This document shows positions 8,270 through 19,182 of a stretch of DNA of 64,000 nt, piece by piece. The stretch's first letter is position 1; every line of letters begins with the position of its first letter. The DNA lies in the NCBI RefSeq assembly GCF_900018785.1, contig NZ_FCOY01000007.1:310001-374000 (forward strand), read 5' to 3'. The notes beneath the pieces were generated by a model that saw only the letters and a list, made by a program, of their open reading frames with translations, was not told the origin of the DNA and did no database searches. Source of the DNA: Xanthomonas massiliensis (lineage in GTDB: Bacteria; Pseudomonadota; Gammaproteobacteria; Xanthomonadales; Xanthomonadaceae). The translations under genes were made by a program, and so were the position numbers.

Positions 8270-9058
8270 ATGGGCACGCATTCAGGCGGCGCCCGCCATC
8301 CATCCGCGCTGGTGCCACGTTCGATGTCCATCCCCGTTCCCGCCGCCTTGCCCGCCTGTCCGCCGCGGGCGTCCTCGCACCTGCTCGCTTGCCAGCTGCT
8401 GCTGCCGTGGCTGGTCGGGCTGCCGGTGCTGGCATTGCTGCTCAACGGCGGCGACCCGTGGCTGGCCGACCACCTGTTCCATGCCGAAGGCGGGCGCTGG
8501 GCACTGCGCGATGCCTGGTTCACCACCCACCTGGTCCATCGCGACGGCAAATACCTGAGCACCCTGGCCGGGGGGGTGGCGGCCGGCCTGTTCGCCGCCA
8601 GCTGGCGCTGGCCGGCGCTGCGCCCCTGGCGGCGCGCCCTGGGCTACGCGGTGGCCGCCGTGGTCCTCTCGACCCTGGCCGTTTCCGTCCTGAAGCACCT
8701 CACCGGCATGGATTGCCCCTGGGACCTGCAGCGCTACGGCGGTACCCGGCCGCTGCTGGGGCTGTTCCAGGCCCGCCCCGCCGGCCTGCCGCCGCCTACC
8801 GAATGCTTCCCGGCCGGCCATGCCAGCGCCGGCTACGCCTGGATGTCCCTGTACTTCGCCGCGCTGCTGGCCCGGCCGCGCTGGCGCTGGGCAGGCCTGG
8901 CCGCCGGCATCGGCCTGGGCCTGTTGTTCGGCTTCTCGCAGCAGCTGCGCGGCGCGCACTTCCTCTCGCACGACGTGGCCACCGCCCTGGTGTGCTGGAC
9001 GCTGGCGGCGGCCCTGTACTGGGCCTGGAGCCGCCCGGCACGGAGGGCATCGCCATGA
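8270..9058 (+). CDS. PAP2-family membrane phosphatase (LpxE/LpxT-like)
   Basis: Membrane phosphatase of 262 residues with about six transmembrane helices. The three PAP2 signature blocks are present: a Lys-bearing block 1 (KHLTGMDCPWDL), block 2 (PAGHASAGY) and block 3 (RGAHFLSHD, providing Arg, the nucleophilic His and Asp). Family members remove or transfer phosphate from lipid A or undecaprenyl pyrophosphate. Adjacency to eptA suggests lipid A 1- or 4'-phosphate processing. ATG codons at 8270 and 8324 are both possible starts. Its stop overlaps the eptA start (ATGA), so the pair is coupled. Confidence 0.88.
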   Translation: MGTHSGGARHPSALVPRSMSIPVPAALPACPPRASSHLLACQLLLPWLVGLPVLALLLNGGDPWLADHLFHAEGGRWALRDAWFTTHLVHRDGKYLSTLAGGVAAGLFAASWRWPALRPWRRALGYAVAAVVLSTLAVSVLKHLTGMDCPWDLQRYGGTRPLLGLFQARPAGLPPPTECFPAGHASAGYAWMSLYFAALLARPRWRWAGLAAGIGLGLLFGFSQQLRGAHFLSHDVATALVCWTLAAALYWAWSRPARRASP

Positions 9059-10707
9059 GCTACCCGCTCGAGCTCGGGGCCGGCCCGCGCGCCACGGCGC
9101 ACTGGTGGCAGCGGCGTCCACAGCTGTCCGCGGAGACGCTGATCCTGCTCGCCAGCGTGTTCTTCGCGCTGGCCTGCAACGCCCCGTTCTGGCGCAGCGC
9201 GCTGGCCACCCACCCTGCCAGCCCGCTGTTCGCCGTCGTGCTGCTGGTGCTGCTGGTGGCCGCGCACGCACTCCTGATGGGGCTGCTGATGTGGGGCCCG
9301 CTCGTGCGCCCGCTGCTGACCGTGCTGCTGGTCGCCACCGCCTGCGCCACCTACTACATGGGCCGCTACAACATCTATCTGGATGCGGACATGCTGCGCA
9401 ACGTGCTGGCCACCGACCACAAGGAGTCGGGCGAACTGCTCGCGCCGTCGTTGTTCCTGGCCCTGCTCGGGTATGCCGTCGTCCCGATCGTGCTGCTGTG
9501 GCGGGTGCGCCTGCGCCGCAACGGCTTCTGGAAGGCCCTGCTGCGACGGCTGCTGTTCCTGGCCGGCGTGCTGCTGGTCGCCGGGGTGGCCGCGCTGGCG
9601 GCCGGGCAGGGCGTGGCCTCGCTGATGCGCAACCATCGCGAGATCCGCTACCTGGCCACGCCGGCCAACTACCTGGTCGCGCTGGCACAGGCCCTCAAGT
9701 CGGCCCCGGCCGCGGACGCCCCCAAGCTGCCCATCGGCGAGGATGCGCGCGCGAGCGCGCGCCCGGCCGGCAGCCGGCCGCGCCTGCTGGTGCTGGTGGT
9801 GGGCGAGACCGCGCGCGCGCAGGACTGGGGCCTGAACGGCTATGCCCGCCAGACCACGCCGGAACTGGCCGCCGATCCGGAGGTCGTCAACTTCCCCGAC
9901 ATGCATTCGTGCGGCACCAGCACCGAGGTCTCGGTGCCGTGCATGTTCTCGCCGTGGGGGCGCCACGACTACGACGAGAAGCGCATCCGCAGCCACCAGT
10001 CGCTGCTGGACATGCTCGCGCGCAGCGGCATCGGCGTGCTCTGGCGCGACAACCAGTCCGGCTGCAAGGGCGTGTGCGACGGCGTGCCGTTCCAGTCGCT
10101 GGCCGATGCGACCACGCCCGGCCTGTGCCACGACGGGCGCTGCATGGACGAGATCCTGCTGCAGGACCTGCCGGCCCAGGCGCGCGCGCATCCCGGCGAC
10201 CGGGTGATCGTGCTGCACCAGCTCGGCAGCCACGGGCCCAGCTACTTCCAGCGCTACCCGGCCGCGTTCGCGCACTTCCAGCCGGCCTGCACCAACCCCG
10301 ACCTGGGCGAATGCACGCGCCCGCAGATCGTCGCCGCCTACGACAACTCGCTGCTGTACACCGACCATTTCCTGGCGCGCACCATCGCCACCCTGCGCGG
10401 CATGGACGACTACGACACCGCGCTGGTCTACCTGTCCGACCACGGCGAGTCGCTGGGCGAGCACGGCCTGTACCTGCACGGCATGCCCTGGTCCATCGCG
10501 CCGCAGGAGCAGACCCGGGTGCCGATGGCGATGTGGTTCTCGCCACGCTTCGCCCAGGACCGCGGCCTGGACCTGTCGTGCCTGCGCCGCCGTGCCGGCC
10601 AGCGCGCCGACCACGACAACCTGTTCCCCTCGGTGCTGGGCCTGCTGCAGGTGCGCACCGCGCTGTACGACCGCTCGCGCGACCTGTTCGCCGGCTGCAC
10701 CGGCTGA
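9055..10707 (+). CDS. eptA: Phosphoethanolamine-lipid A transferase EptA (MCR superfamily)
   Basis: Inner-membrane enzyme of 550 residues that transfers phosphoethanolamine from phosphatidylethanolamine to lipid A phosphates, reducing polymyxin binding. About five N-terminal transmembrane helices (residues about 25-190) precede a periplasmic sulfatase-like domain. Zinc and catalytic residues are visible: E251 in VVGETARAQ, nucleophile T290 in CGTSTEVSVPCMFS (the place of MCR-1 Thr285), and D462/H463 in YLSDHGESLGEHG. Cysteine pairs typical of the family are present, for example in CKGVCDG and CTNPDLGECT. The frame is open far upstream, but the start at 9055 fits the family length and the ATGA coupling to the PAP2 gene. 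Regulation by the adjacent two-component system is likely but inferred. Confidence 0.96.
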   Translation: MSYPLELGAGPRATAHWWQRRPQLSAETLILLASVFFALACNAPFWRSALATHPASPLFAVVLLVLLVAAHALLMGLLMWGPLVRPLLTVLLVATACATYYMGRYNIYLDADMLRNVLATDHKESGELLAPSLFLALLGYAVVPIVLLWRVRLRRNGFWKALLRRLLFLAGVLLVAGVAALAAGQGVASLMRNHREIRYLATPANYLVALAQALKSAPAADAPKLPIGEDARASARPAGSRPRLLVLVVGETARAQDWGLNGYARQTTPELAADPEVVNFPDMHSCGTSTEVSVPCMFSPWGRHDYDEKRIRSHQSLLDMLARSGIGVLWRDNQSGCKGVCDGVPFQSLADATTPGLCHDGRCMDEILLQDLPAQARAHPGDRVIVLHQLGSHGPSYFQRYPAAFAHFQPACTNPDLGECTRPQIVAAYDNSLLYTDHFLARTIATLRGMDDYDTALVYLSDHGESLGEHGLYLHGMPWSIAPQEQTRVPMAMWFSPRFAQDRGLDLSCLRRRAGQRADHDNLFPSVLGLLQVRTALYDRSRDLFAGCTG

Positions 10708-10777
10708 GGCCCGGCTTGCCGGCCGGCGGCCGGCCCTCTAGCCTGCGCCGGTTGTCCCGCGAAGGATCCGCCCCGCC

Positions 10778-12733
10778 ATGGCCCCGCGCCGCCTGTCGTT
10801 GCTGCTGGCCCTGTCCACCCTTGCGCTGGCCGCCTGCCGGCCGTCCCCGGCACCGCCGCCGGGCGCACCGGCGGCGACGGCCGCGCCCGCCGATGCCGGC
10901 GCGGCCGCGTTCCTCGCCCGCGTCGATGCCGAGTACCGCCGCACCTGGCCGGAAACCACCGCGGCGCAATGGCTGTCCACCACCGACGCCGGCCCGGACG
11001 CGCAGCGCCTGGCCGAGCTGGCCGACGCGCGCGCGCGGGCGCGCCTGGATGCCTGGCTGGCCGAGGCCGGCCGCCACGACAACGCCTCGCTGCCGGCCGC
11101 GCAGCGCCGCCAGCTGGCCTTGCTGCGGCGCCTGGACACCGCCCCCGCACCGCCGCTGCCGGCGCAGCGCGACCAGATGGGCCGGCTGGCCGGCCGCCTG
11201 GAAGGCGGCTACGCGGCGGCGGCGGCCTGCCAGGCGGCCACCGCCGCGTGCCGGCCGCTGCCGGTGCTGGAACGGGTGCTGGCCGACAACCGCGACTACG
11301 ACGCGCAGCTGCAGGCCTGGCGCGCCTGGCACGACGCCGCCGCGCCGCTGCACGCCCCGTTCCGCGCCTTCGTCGCCCTGGCCAACGCCGGCGCCCGCCA
11401 CCGCGGCCAGCCCGACCTGGGCGCGCTGTGGCGCAGCGGCTACGACATGCCGCCGGCACAGCTGGAGGCCGAGGTCGAGCGCCTGTGGAAGCAGGTGGCG
11501 CCGCTGTACGGCCAGCTGCAGTGCTACGCCGGCCGGCGCCTGCAGGAGGCGTACGGCCGCCGCGGCACCCTGCCCGGCGGCCTGCTGCCGGCCCACCTGC
11601 TGGGCGACATGTGGCAGCAGGACTGGAGCAATGCCTGGGACCTGCTCCAGCCCTATCCCCAGGCCGCCTCGCCCGACGTGACCGATGCCCTGCAGCGCCG
11701 CCGCCAGGGCCGGCTGCGCGCCGCCCTGGCGCAGGTCCCGGCCGGCGATGCCGATGCCCGCTTCCTGGCCGGCCGCGATGCCGCCCGCGCCAGCGCCCAG
11801 GACATGGCCCGCCAGGCCGAGGCGTTCTACGTCTCGCTGGGCCTGCCGGCGCTGCCGCAGAGCTTCTGGCAGCGCAGCCAGTTCGTGCGCCCGCTCGAAC
11901 GCCAGGCGCTGTGCGAGGCCAGCGCCTGGGACATGGACCTGGCCGGCGACGTGCGCGTGCGCATGTGCCTGGCGCCCAACGAGTCCGATTTCCTCGGGCT
12001 GGTCCACGAGATGGGCCACCTCTACTACGACCTGGCCTACCACGCCCAGCCGGTATTGCTGCAGAGCGGCGCCAACGACGCCTTCCACGAGGCGGTGGGC
12101 GATACCGCCGTGCTGGCGATGACGCCGGCCTGGCTGCACGCCGCCGGCCTGGCCGGTGCCCCGGGCGAGGATCGCCGCGCCACGATCAACGCACAGATGC
12201 GCATCGCCCTGTCCCGGCTGCCGCGGCTGCCGTTCGCGCTGGCCATGGAGCGCTGGCGCTGGGGCGTGTTCGACGGCACCATCGCGCCGGCCCAGGACAA
12301 CCGCGCCTGGTGGGCGCTGAAGGCCCGCTACCAGGGCGTCGCCCCGGCGGCGCCGCGCGCCGATGACGCCTTCGATCCCGGCGCCAAGTACCACGTCGCC
12401 GCCAACATCCCGTACCTGCGCTACTTCCTGGCCGACGTGCTGCAGTTCCAGCTGCACGCGGCGCTGTGCCGGGCCGCCGGCCAGGACGGCGCGCTGCAGG
12501 CGTGCAGCATCGCCGGCAATGCCGAGGCCGGCCGGCGCCTGCAGGCGATGATGGCGCGCGGCGCCAGCCAGCCCTGGCAACGCACCTTGCAGGAGCTCAC
12601 CGGCCGGGACGACTTCGACGCCGCGCCGATGCTGGAGTACTTCGCCCCGCTGTCGCAGTGGCTGGCCGAGCAGAACCGCGGCCGCGACTGCGCCTGGACG
12701 CCGGATACCGGCACGTCACCGCCCGCGCCCTGA
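10778..12733 (+). CDS. M2-family peptidyl-dipeptidase lipoprotein (ACE-like)
   Basis: Zinc dipeptidyl carboxypeptidase homologous to angiotensin-converting enzyme, 651 residues. A lipoprotein signal peptide ends in the lipobox LAAC near residue 20, so the enzyme is probably anchored in the envelope. The gluzincin motif HEMGH gives H410, E411 and H414. The third ligand is E438 in FHEAVGD, 24 residues later, exactly the ACE spacing. The C-terminal segment keeps the AKYHVAANIPYLRYF stretch that binds peptide and chloride in ACE. It stands alone, 70 bp after eptA; function in periplasmic peptide turnover is inferred from the family. Confidence 0.95.
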   Translation: MAPRRLSLLLALSTLALAACRPSPAPPPGAPAATAAPADAGAAAFLARVDAEYRRTWPETTAAQWLSTTDAGPDAQRLAELADARARARLDAWLAEAGRHDNASLPAAQRRQLALLRRLDTAPAPPLPAQRDQMGRLAGRLEGGYAAAAACQAATAACRPLPVLERVLADNRDYDAQLQAWRAWHDAAAPLHAPFRAFVALANAGARHRGQPDLGALWRSGYDMPPAQLEAEVERLWKQVAPLYGQLQCYAGRRLQEAYGRRGTLPGGLLPAHLLGDMWQQDWSNAWDLLQPYPQAASPDVTDALQRRRQGRLRAALAQVPAGDADARFLAGRDAARASAQDMARQAEAFYVSLGLPALPQSFWQRSQFVRPLERQALCEASAWDMDLAGDVRVRMCLAPNESDFLGLVHEMGHLYYDLAYHAQPVLLQSGANDAFHEAVGDTAVLAMTPAWLHAAGLAGAPGEDRRATINAQMRIALSRLPRLPFALAMERWRWGVFDGTIAPAQDNRAWWALKARYQGVAPAAPRADDAFDPGAKYHVAANIPYLRYFLADVLQFQLHAALCRAAGQDGALQACSIAGNAEAGRRLQAMMARGASQPWQRTLQELTGRDDFDAAPMLEYFAPLSQWLAEQNRGRDCAWTPDTGTSPPAP

Positions 12734-12826
12734 ACCGGCCCCGGCGCCGCGCCGAGTGCCGCGCGGCGGGCCGCCAGGCGTAGGCGCCCGCCCTCCCGGC
12801 CGCCGACGATTGCGGTGGGCCGTCCG

Positions 12827-13349
12827 TCAGTCGCCGGCCGGCAATGCCCAGCGCTCGTGGTCGCGCCCCTGGCCTTCGATGCGCAGGTAGCGCGGCGAAT
12901 AGCCCGCGCCGGAACCCGGCGCGGCGCGCCAGCGCGATCGAGCCCAGGTTGTCCGGCTGGATGTTGGCGTCGATGCGGTGCAGGCCCAGCGTGTCGAACG
13001 CGTACGCCGTAGCCGGCGGCAGCGCCTGGCCCATCAGGCCGCGCCCGGCGCAGGGCACGCAGGCGTAGTACCCCAGGTAGGCGCTGCAGAAGCCGCCCAT
13101 GAGGATCTGGCTGAAGTTGAACACGCCGACGATCGCTGCGCCGGCCTGCTCGCGCGCGACCAGGCTGGCGCAGTCGCCGCCGGAGAAGCGCGCGAACCAG
13201 CGCTGGAAACCGTCGTCCATGTCCAGGAACGGCCGCCCCCAGGGATGATGCAGCGCCACGCTGGCGCGATGCGCCCGGATCAGGGCCTCGGCATCGGCGC
13301 GCACGACGGGCCGCAGCGCGACCGCGGTCGCGGCCCGGGGGCGCGCCAT
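12827..13349 (-). pseudogene. RimJ/RimL-type GNAT acetyltransferase, frameshifted near the 3' end
   Basis: From the ATG at 13349 the frame encodes a RimJ-type ribosomal-protein acetyltransferase (ALRPVVRADAEALIRAHRAS, YLGYYACVPCAGRGLMGQAL, LHRIDANIQPDNLGSIALAR) up to ARRAGFR. At about position 12908 the frame changes. The next frame carries the expected family ending (GYSPRYLRI, then GRDHERWALPAGD and a stop at 12827). A +1 insertion, or a 2-bp loss, separates the two parts; removing one base would give 173 residues, normal length. The apparent read-through frame continues as low-complexity Arg/Ala sequence and is not real. It may be a true recent pseudogene or a sequencing error in a GC-rich run. 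It lies 7 bp downstream of the next gene on the same strand. Confidence 0.8.
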
Positions 13350-13356
13350 GCCGGCG

Positions 13357-13761
13357 TCAGCCGACGTCGCCGTCCGGGCGGGGATGCAGCTCCTGCGCCA
13401 GCCGCGCCCTGAACTGCTCGAAATCCAGTCCCTCGGCGCGCGCCTCGGCATGCGCGGCGTCCTTGAGCGCGTCCGAGTAGACCAGCCGCACCGGCGTGCC
13501 GGCGCGCTCGTGCAGCTCGCCGGCGGCCATGATCAGCGCCAGCACCCGGGCGGCGCTGTCGGATTCGCCGGCGATGCGCCCGTCCATGCCCAGCACCCAG
13601 ACCCCGTCGCGGCGCACGATGCCGGCCAGCAGCCGGCGCTGCGGATCGCGCAGTTCGGCATGCGGCTCGATCGGGGCCGGCGGCTGCAACGGTTCCTGGC
13701 GGCGGGCGCGTTCGGCCTCGCGCCGGTGGCGCTCGCGGCGCGCCTTGGACTGGATGGACAT
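13357..13761 (-). CDS. Small conserved hypothetical protein with basic N terminus
   Basis: Protein of 134 residues starting at the ATG at 13761, which has GGAGAGGGC directly upstream. An in-frame ATG 57 bp further up is less likely. The N-terminal 25 residues are a highly basic helix (SKARRERHRREAERARR), followed by a compact domain with repeated charged helices. No signal peptide, membrane segment or catalytic motif is seen. It is co-directional with the frameshifted acetyltransferase (7-bp gap) and 31 bp from the exporter gene, so the three probably share a transcript. Its function is unknown. Confidence 0.72.
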   Translation of the reverse strand: MSIQSKARRERHRREAERARRQEPLQPPAPIEPHAELRDPQRRLLAGIVRRDGVWVLGMDGRIAGESDSAARVLALIMAAGELHERAGTPVRLVYSDALKDAAHAEARAEGLDFEQFRARLAQELHPRPDGDVG

Positions 13762-13792
13762 GCCCTCTCCTGGCTTGCTGGACGGCACCAGC

Positions 13793-15022
13793 TTACAGAT
13801 CGGCCGCCACGCGGCCACGTCGTTCGCGCCGGCACGCGCGCCGGTCCCAGCGCCAGAACAGCCAGCCGAGCAGGAAGAAACCGCCGAAGCCGCAGGCCAG
13901 CCACAGCGGGTCGTGCGCCAGCAGCGGCGAGACCACCCCGGCCACGACGGCGTTGGCGGTGAGCTGGGTGAAGGCCTGCAGCGAGGACGCCAGCCCGCGC
14001 TGGTGCGGGTACAGGTCCAGCACCGCCAGCGAGATGACCGGGTAGATCAGCCCCATGCCGACGCCGCCGGCGAAGATCGGCAACAGCGCCCACGGCACCG
14101 CGATCGTCTGCACCGAGGCGGTATAGGCGATCGCGCCCAGCGCCGCCGCGCCGCAGCACAGGTAGCCGATGCGGACCTGCAGGTGGGGCGCCAGCCGTCC
14201 GGCCATGCGCCCGGACAGGAACGAACCCAGGGTCATGCCGCCGATGGTGGGAATGAACAGCCAGGCGAAGCCCTGCTCGTCCTTGCCCAGCATGTCCATC
14301 ACGAACGCCGGGGCCGAGGCGATGTACAGGAACATGCCGCAGAAATTGAACGCGGCCGCCGCGGCCAGGCGCTGGAAGCGCGGGTCGAAGCCGATGCGCA
14401 GGTAGTCGCCCAGCCGTTGCCGCGGCGCCATCGGCATGCGCTGCGGCGGCGGCAGCGTCTCCGGCAGCCAGCGCGCGCTGGCCGCCAGCAGCAGGCCGGA
14501 GAAGGCCACCAGGAACCAGAAGATCGCCGGCCAGCCCAGCCCGGCGGCGAGGATCCAGCCGCCGATGATCGGCGCGATCGCCGGGGCGATGCCGAAGATC
14601 ATCGCCACCTGGCTCATCAGCCGCTGCGCGTCGGCGCCCTGGTACAGGTCGCGGATCGCCGCGCGGCCGACGATCATGCCCACACCGGCGGACATGCCCT
14701 GCAGCGCGCGGAACGCCAGCAGCGTCGGCAGGTCGCGCGCCAGTGCGCAGCCGACCGAGGCGCCGACGAACACCACCAGCCCGGCCAGGATCACCCGCCG
14801 CCGGCCCCAGGCATCGGACAGCGGCCCGTGCACCAGGCTCATCAGCGCATAGGCCAGCAGGTAGACGCTGATGACCTGCTGGATCGCCACCGGCTCGACC
14901 GCCAGTTGCCGCGCCAGCTGCGGGAACGCCGGGAACACGGCGTCGATCGAGAACGGGCCGAACATCGCCAGCGCGGCCAGCAGCAGCGCCATGCGGCGGG
15001 GAGAGGGGACGGGGGCGTTCAT
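13793..15022 (-). CDS. Bcr/CflA-family multidrug efflux MFS transporter
   Basis: Inner-membrane proton-driven drug exporter of the DHA1 family, 409 residues with 12 predicted helices. Helix 1 carries FGPFSIDAVFPAFPQ, a Bcr/CflA signature. The loop 2-3 motif is GPLSDAWGRRRVIL and helix 5 has the antiporter motif C region (GIAPAIAPIIGGW). The ATG at 15022 is preferred; the 17 residues upstream in the same frame are not family-like. The substrate cannot be predicted. It appears to lead the short minus-strand unit with the two small genes downstream. Confidence 0.92.
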   Translation of the reverse strand: MNAPVPSPRRMALLLAALAMFGPFSIDAVFPAFPQLARQLAVEPVAIQQVISVYLLAYALMSLVHGPLSDAWGRRRVILAGLVVFVGASVGCALARDLPTLLAFRALQGMSAGVGMIVGRAAIRDLYQGADAQRLMSQVAMIFGIAPAIAPIIGGWILAAGLGWPAIFWFLVAFSGLLLAASARWLPETLPPPQRMPMAPRQRLGDYLRIGFDPRFQRLAAAAAFNFCGMFLYIASAPAFVMDMLGKDEQGFAWLFIPTIGGMTLGSFLSGRMAGRLAPHLQVRIGYLCCGAAALGAIAYTASVQTIAVPWALLPIFAGGVGMGLIYPVISLAVLDLYPHQRGLASSLQAFTQLTANAVVAGVVSPLLAHDPLWLACGFGGFFLLGWLFWRWDRRACRRERRGRVAADL

Positions 15023-15175
15023 GCGGCAGGTCTTCGGTGGGCGCCACGCGCCGGCACGGACGCGGACAGGCATGCCGGCGCCGTCGCTTGCCGCGCGGCG
15101 CCGGAAGGCAGTTCGGGAAGGCGGCCATGGTAACGGCCGCGGCCATCCAGGTTAAGCCTCGGCCGGGCCCGGCGT

Positions 15176-15589
15176 TCAGGCCGCGCCCGGCGCCCCTTCA
15201 GCTCCACGGGGTTGCCTTCCGGGCCGGCCGGGTACGGCGACGGTCCCGTGCCGCGGGAGGTACGGCGACGGCCCCGCGCCGCGGGCGCCGTAGCGCGGTC
15301 CGTGGGCGCCGGGCTGCACGCCACGGGTGCGCAGCCGGGCCTCCAGCGCCGTGCGGTCGAACGGCGCCCCCCGCAGGCACAGCTGGTCCATGTGCCGCGC
15401 CCGCGGCGGCGCCTCCCGCCGCGCCGGCCGGGCTCGCCGGCCCCGTCCGCCAGGTCGATCAGGCTGGCGCCGGCGCGCAGTTGCACCCGGCCCGGCGCGT
15501 CCGGGCGCCGCTCCTGCGTGCCCCCCCGCACCCGGCAGTAGAACGCCTGCCTCGCGCGCCCGCAGCACGACGTGGTCGATGCCCCGCAC
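15176..15589 (-). pseudogene. Decayed VOC/glyoxalase-family gene with several frameshifts
   Basis: Pieces of one glyoxalase-fold protein lie in order but in alternating frames. IDHVVLRA opens in one frame (near 15580); FYCRVRGGTQERR and VQLRAGASLIDLAD follow in a second. MDQLCLRGAPFDRTALEARL and GVQPGAHGPRYGARGAGPS return to the first, and GNPVELKG, the usual C-terminal strand, is back in the second. A stop is at 15176. At least three frame changes are needed, so this is unlikely to be a single sequencing error. Intact relatives are about 125-140-residue metal-binding dioxygenase or lyase-like proteins. It is 107 bp upstream of, and divergent from, the gcvP promoter. Confidence 0.75.
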
Positions 15590-15695
15590 CGCAAGCGGCG
15601 GTCGCCCGTTCGTGCCCGCCCTCCCGACGATCCGCGACGGCCAGGGTCGCACGCACGATGCCCATGCCGCCGCCTCGGCGCCCGGGCGGGCGGGC

Positions 15696-15701
15696 TATAA
15701 T
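15696..15701 (+). promoter_or_regulatory. Sigma70 -10 box for the glycine riboswitch-gcvP transcript
   Basis: A perfect TATAAT stands out in otherwise GC-rich sequence and places transcription start near 15708, just before riboswitch aptamer 1. No good -35 hexamer is seen at the usual distance. Confidence 0.7.
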
Positions 15702-15711
15702 CGCCACGATC

Positions 15712-15885
15712 CGGTGGGAGAAGCGGAAGTCCGCTGCCGAAGGCGCAACGCCCGTAATCGCTCAGGCCCGATACCACCGTTGCAACAACACTCTGGAGAG
15801 ATCGGCCCGCCTTCCCGGCAGCGGCCGGCGCCGAAGGGGCACGAAGCAGCCGCACGCTTCCAAACTCTCAGGCAGAAGGACAGAG
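15712..15885 (+). ncRNA. Tandem glycine riboswitch (gcvT RNA motif)
   Basis: Two glycine aptamers lie in series upstream of gcvP. Aptamer 1 is closed by P1 CGGTGG (15712-15717) with CCACCG (15774-15779) and contains the conserved GCCGAAGG and CTCAGGCC blocks. An 11-nt linker follows. Aptamer 2 is closed by CTCTG (15791-15795) with CAGAG (15881-15885) and contains GCCGAAGGGGC and CTCTCAGGCAGAAGGACAG, near consensus. Glycine binding to such RNAs normally turns on glycine cleavage genes. About 90 nt separate aptamer 2 from the gcvP start codon, room for an expression platform, though I cannot resolve a clear terminator or anti-terminator there. Confidence 0.95.
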
Positions 15886-15976
15886 GGGCGCGAAACGACC
15901 GGCACACCTGCGATCCGGCGCCTGCGCGCGGGCGCGGCGGGCCGCGCCGCCCCGTCCCTTCGCTCCGGAAGCCGCC

Positions 15977-18913
<2,937 letters not shown>

Positions 18914-18919
18914 GTGCCC

Positions 18920-18947
18920 GGCAAGCCCCGCTCCGGCGGGGCTTGCC
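18920..18947 (+). terminator. Strong hairpin terminator after gcvP
   Basis: A perfect 12-bp stem (GGCAAGCCCCGC with GCGGGGCTTGCC) with a 4-nt loop lies 7 bp after the gcvP stop. The downstream tail is CGTTGTG, only weakly T-rich, as is usual in this GC-rich genome. Confidence 0.8.
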
Positions 18948-19182
18948 CGTTGTGGGCGCGATCCGGCGCAGCCCGGGCGCGTCCGCGGCAGGCGGGTCCG
19001 GCCGTCCGATCCGGTCCGGGGCCGACGCCGGCTCGCCGCCGCGGCGGCAGGCGTCCGGCGCACGCCCGCATCCACCGCATCCTCTCCGTCGCATCCTCTC
19101 CGTCGCAAGCGCATGCCGGCGACCGACGCGGTGCCATGCGCAGCGGCTATGCTGGTCGCCCGCCTGCCACGGCCATGCCGCG

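Noticed and set aside
10708-10777. Inverted GGCCGGC-rich sequence after eptA
   Set aside because: Short, imperfect GC palindromes are common in this composition; there is no convincing stem-loop with a T-tract.
19077-19104. Direct repeat GCATCCTCTCCGTC, two copies, upstream of the phosphodiesterase gene
   Set aside because: Only two copies, not palindromic and not placed over a promoter; it may be a regulator site but there is nothing to support it.
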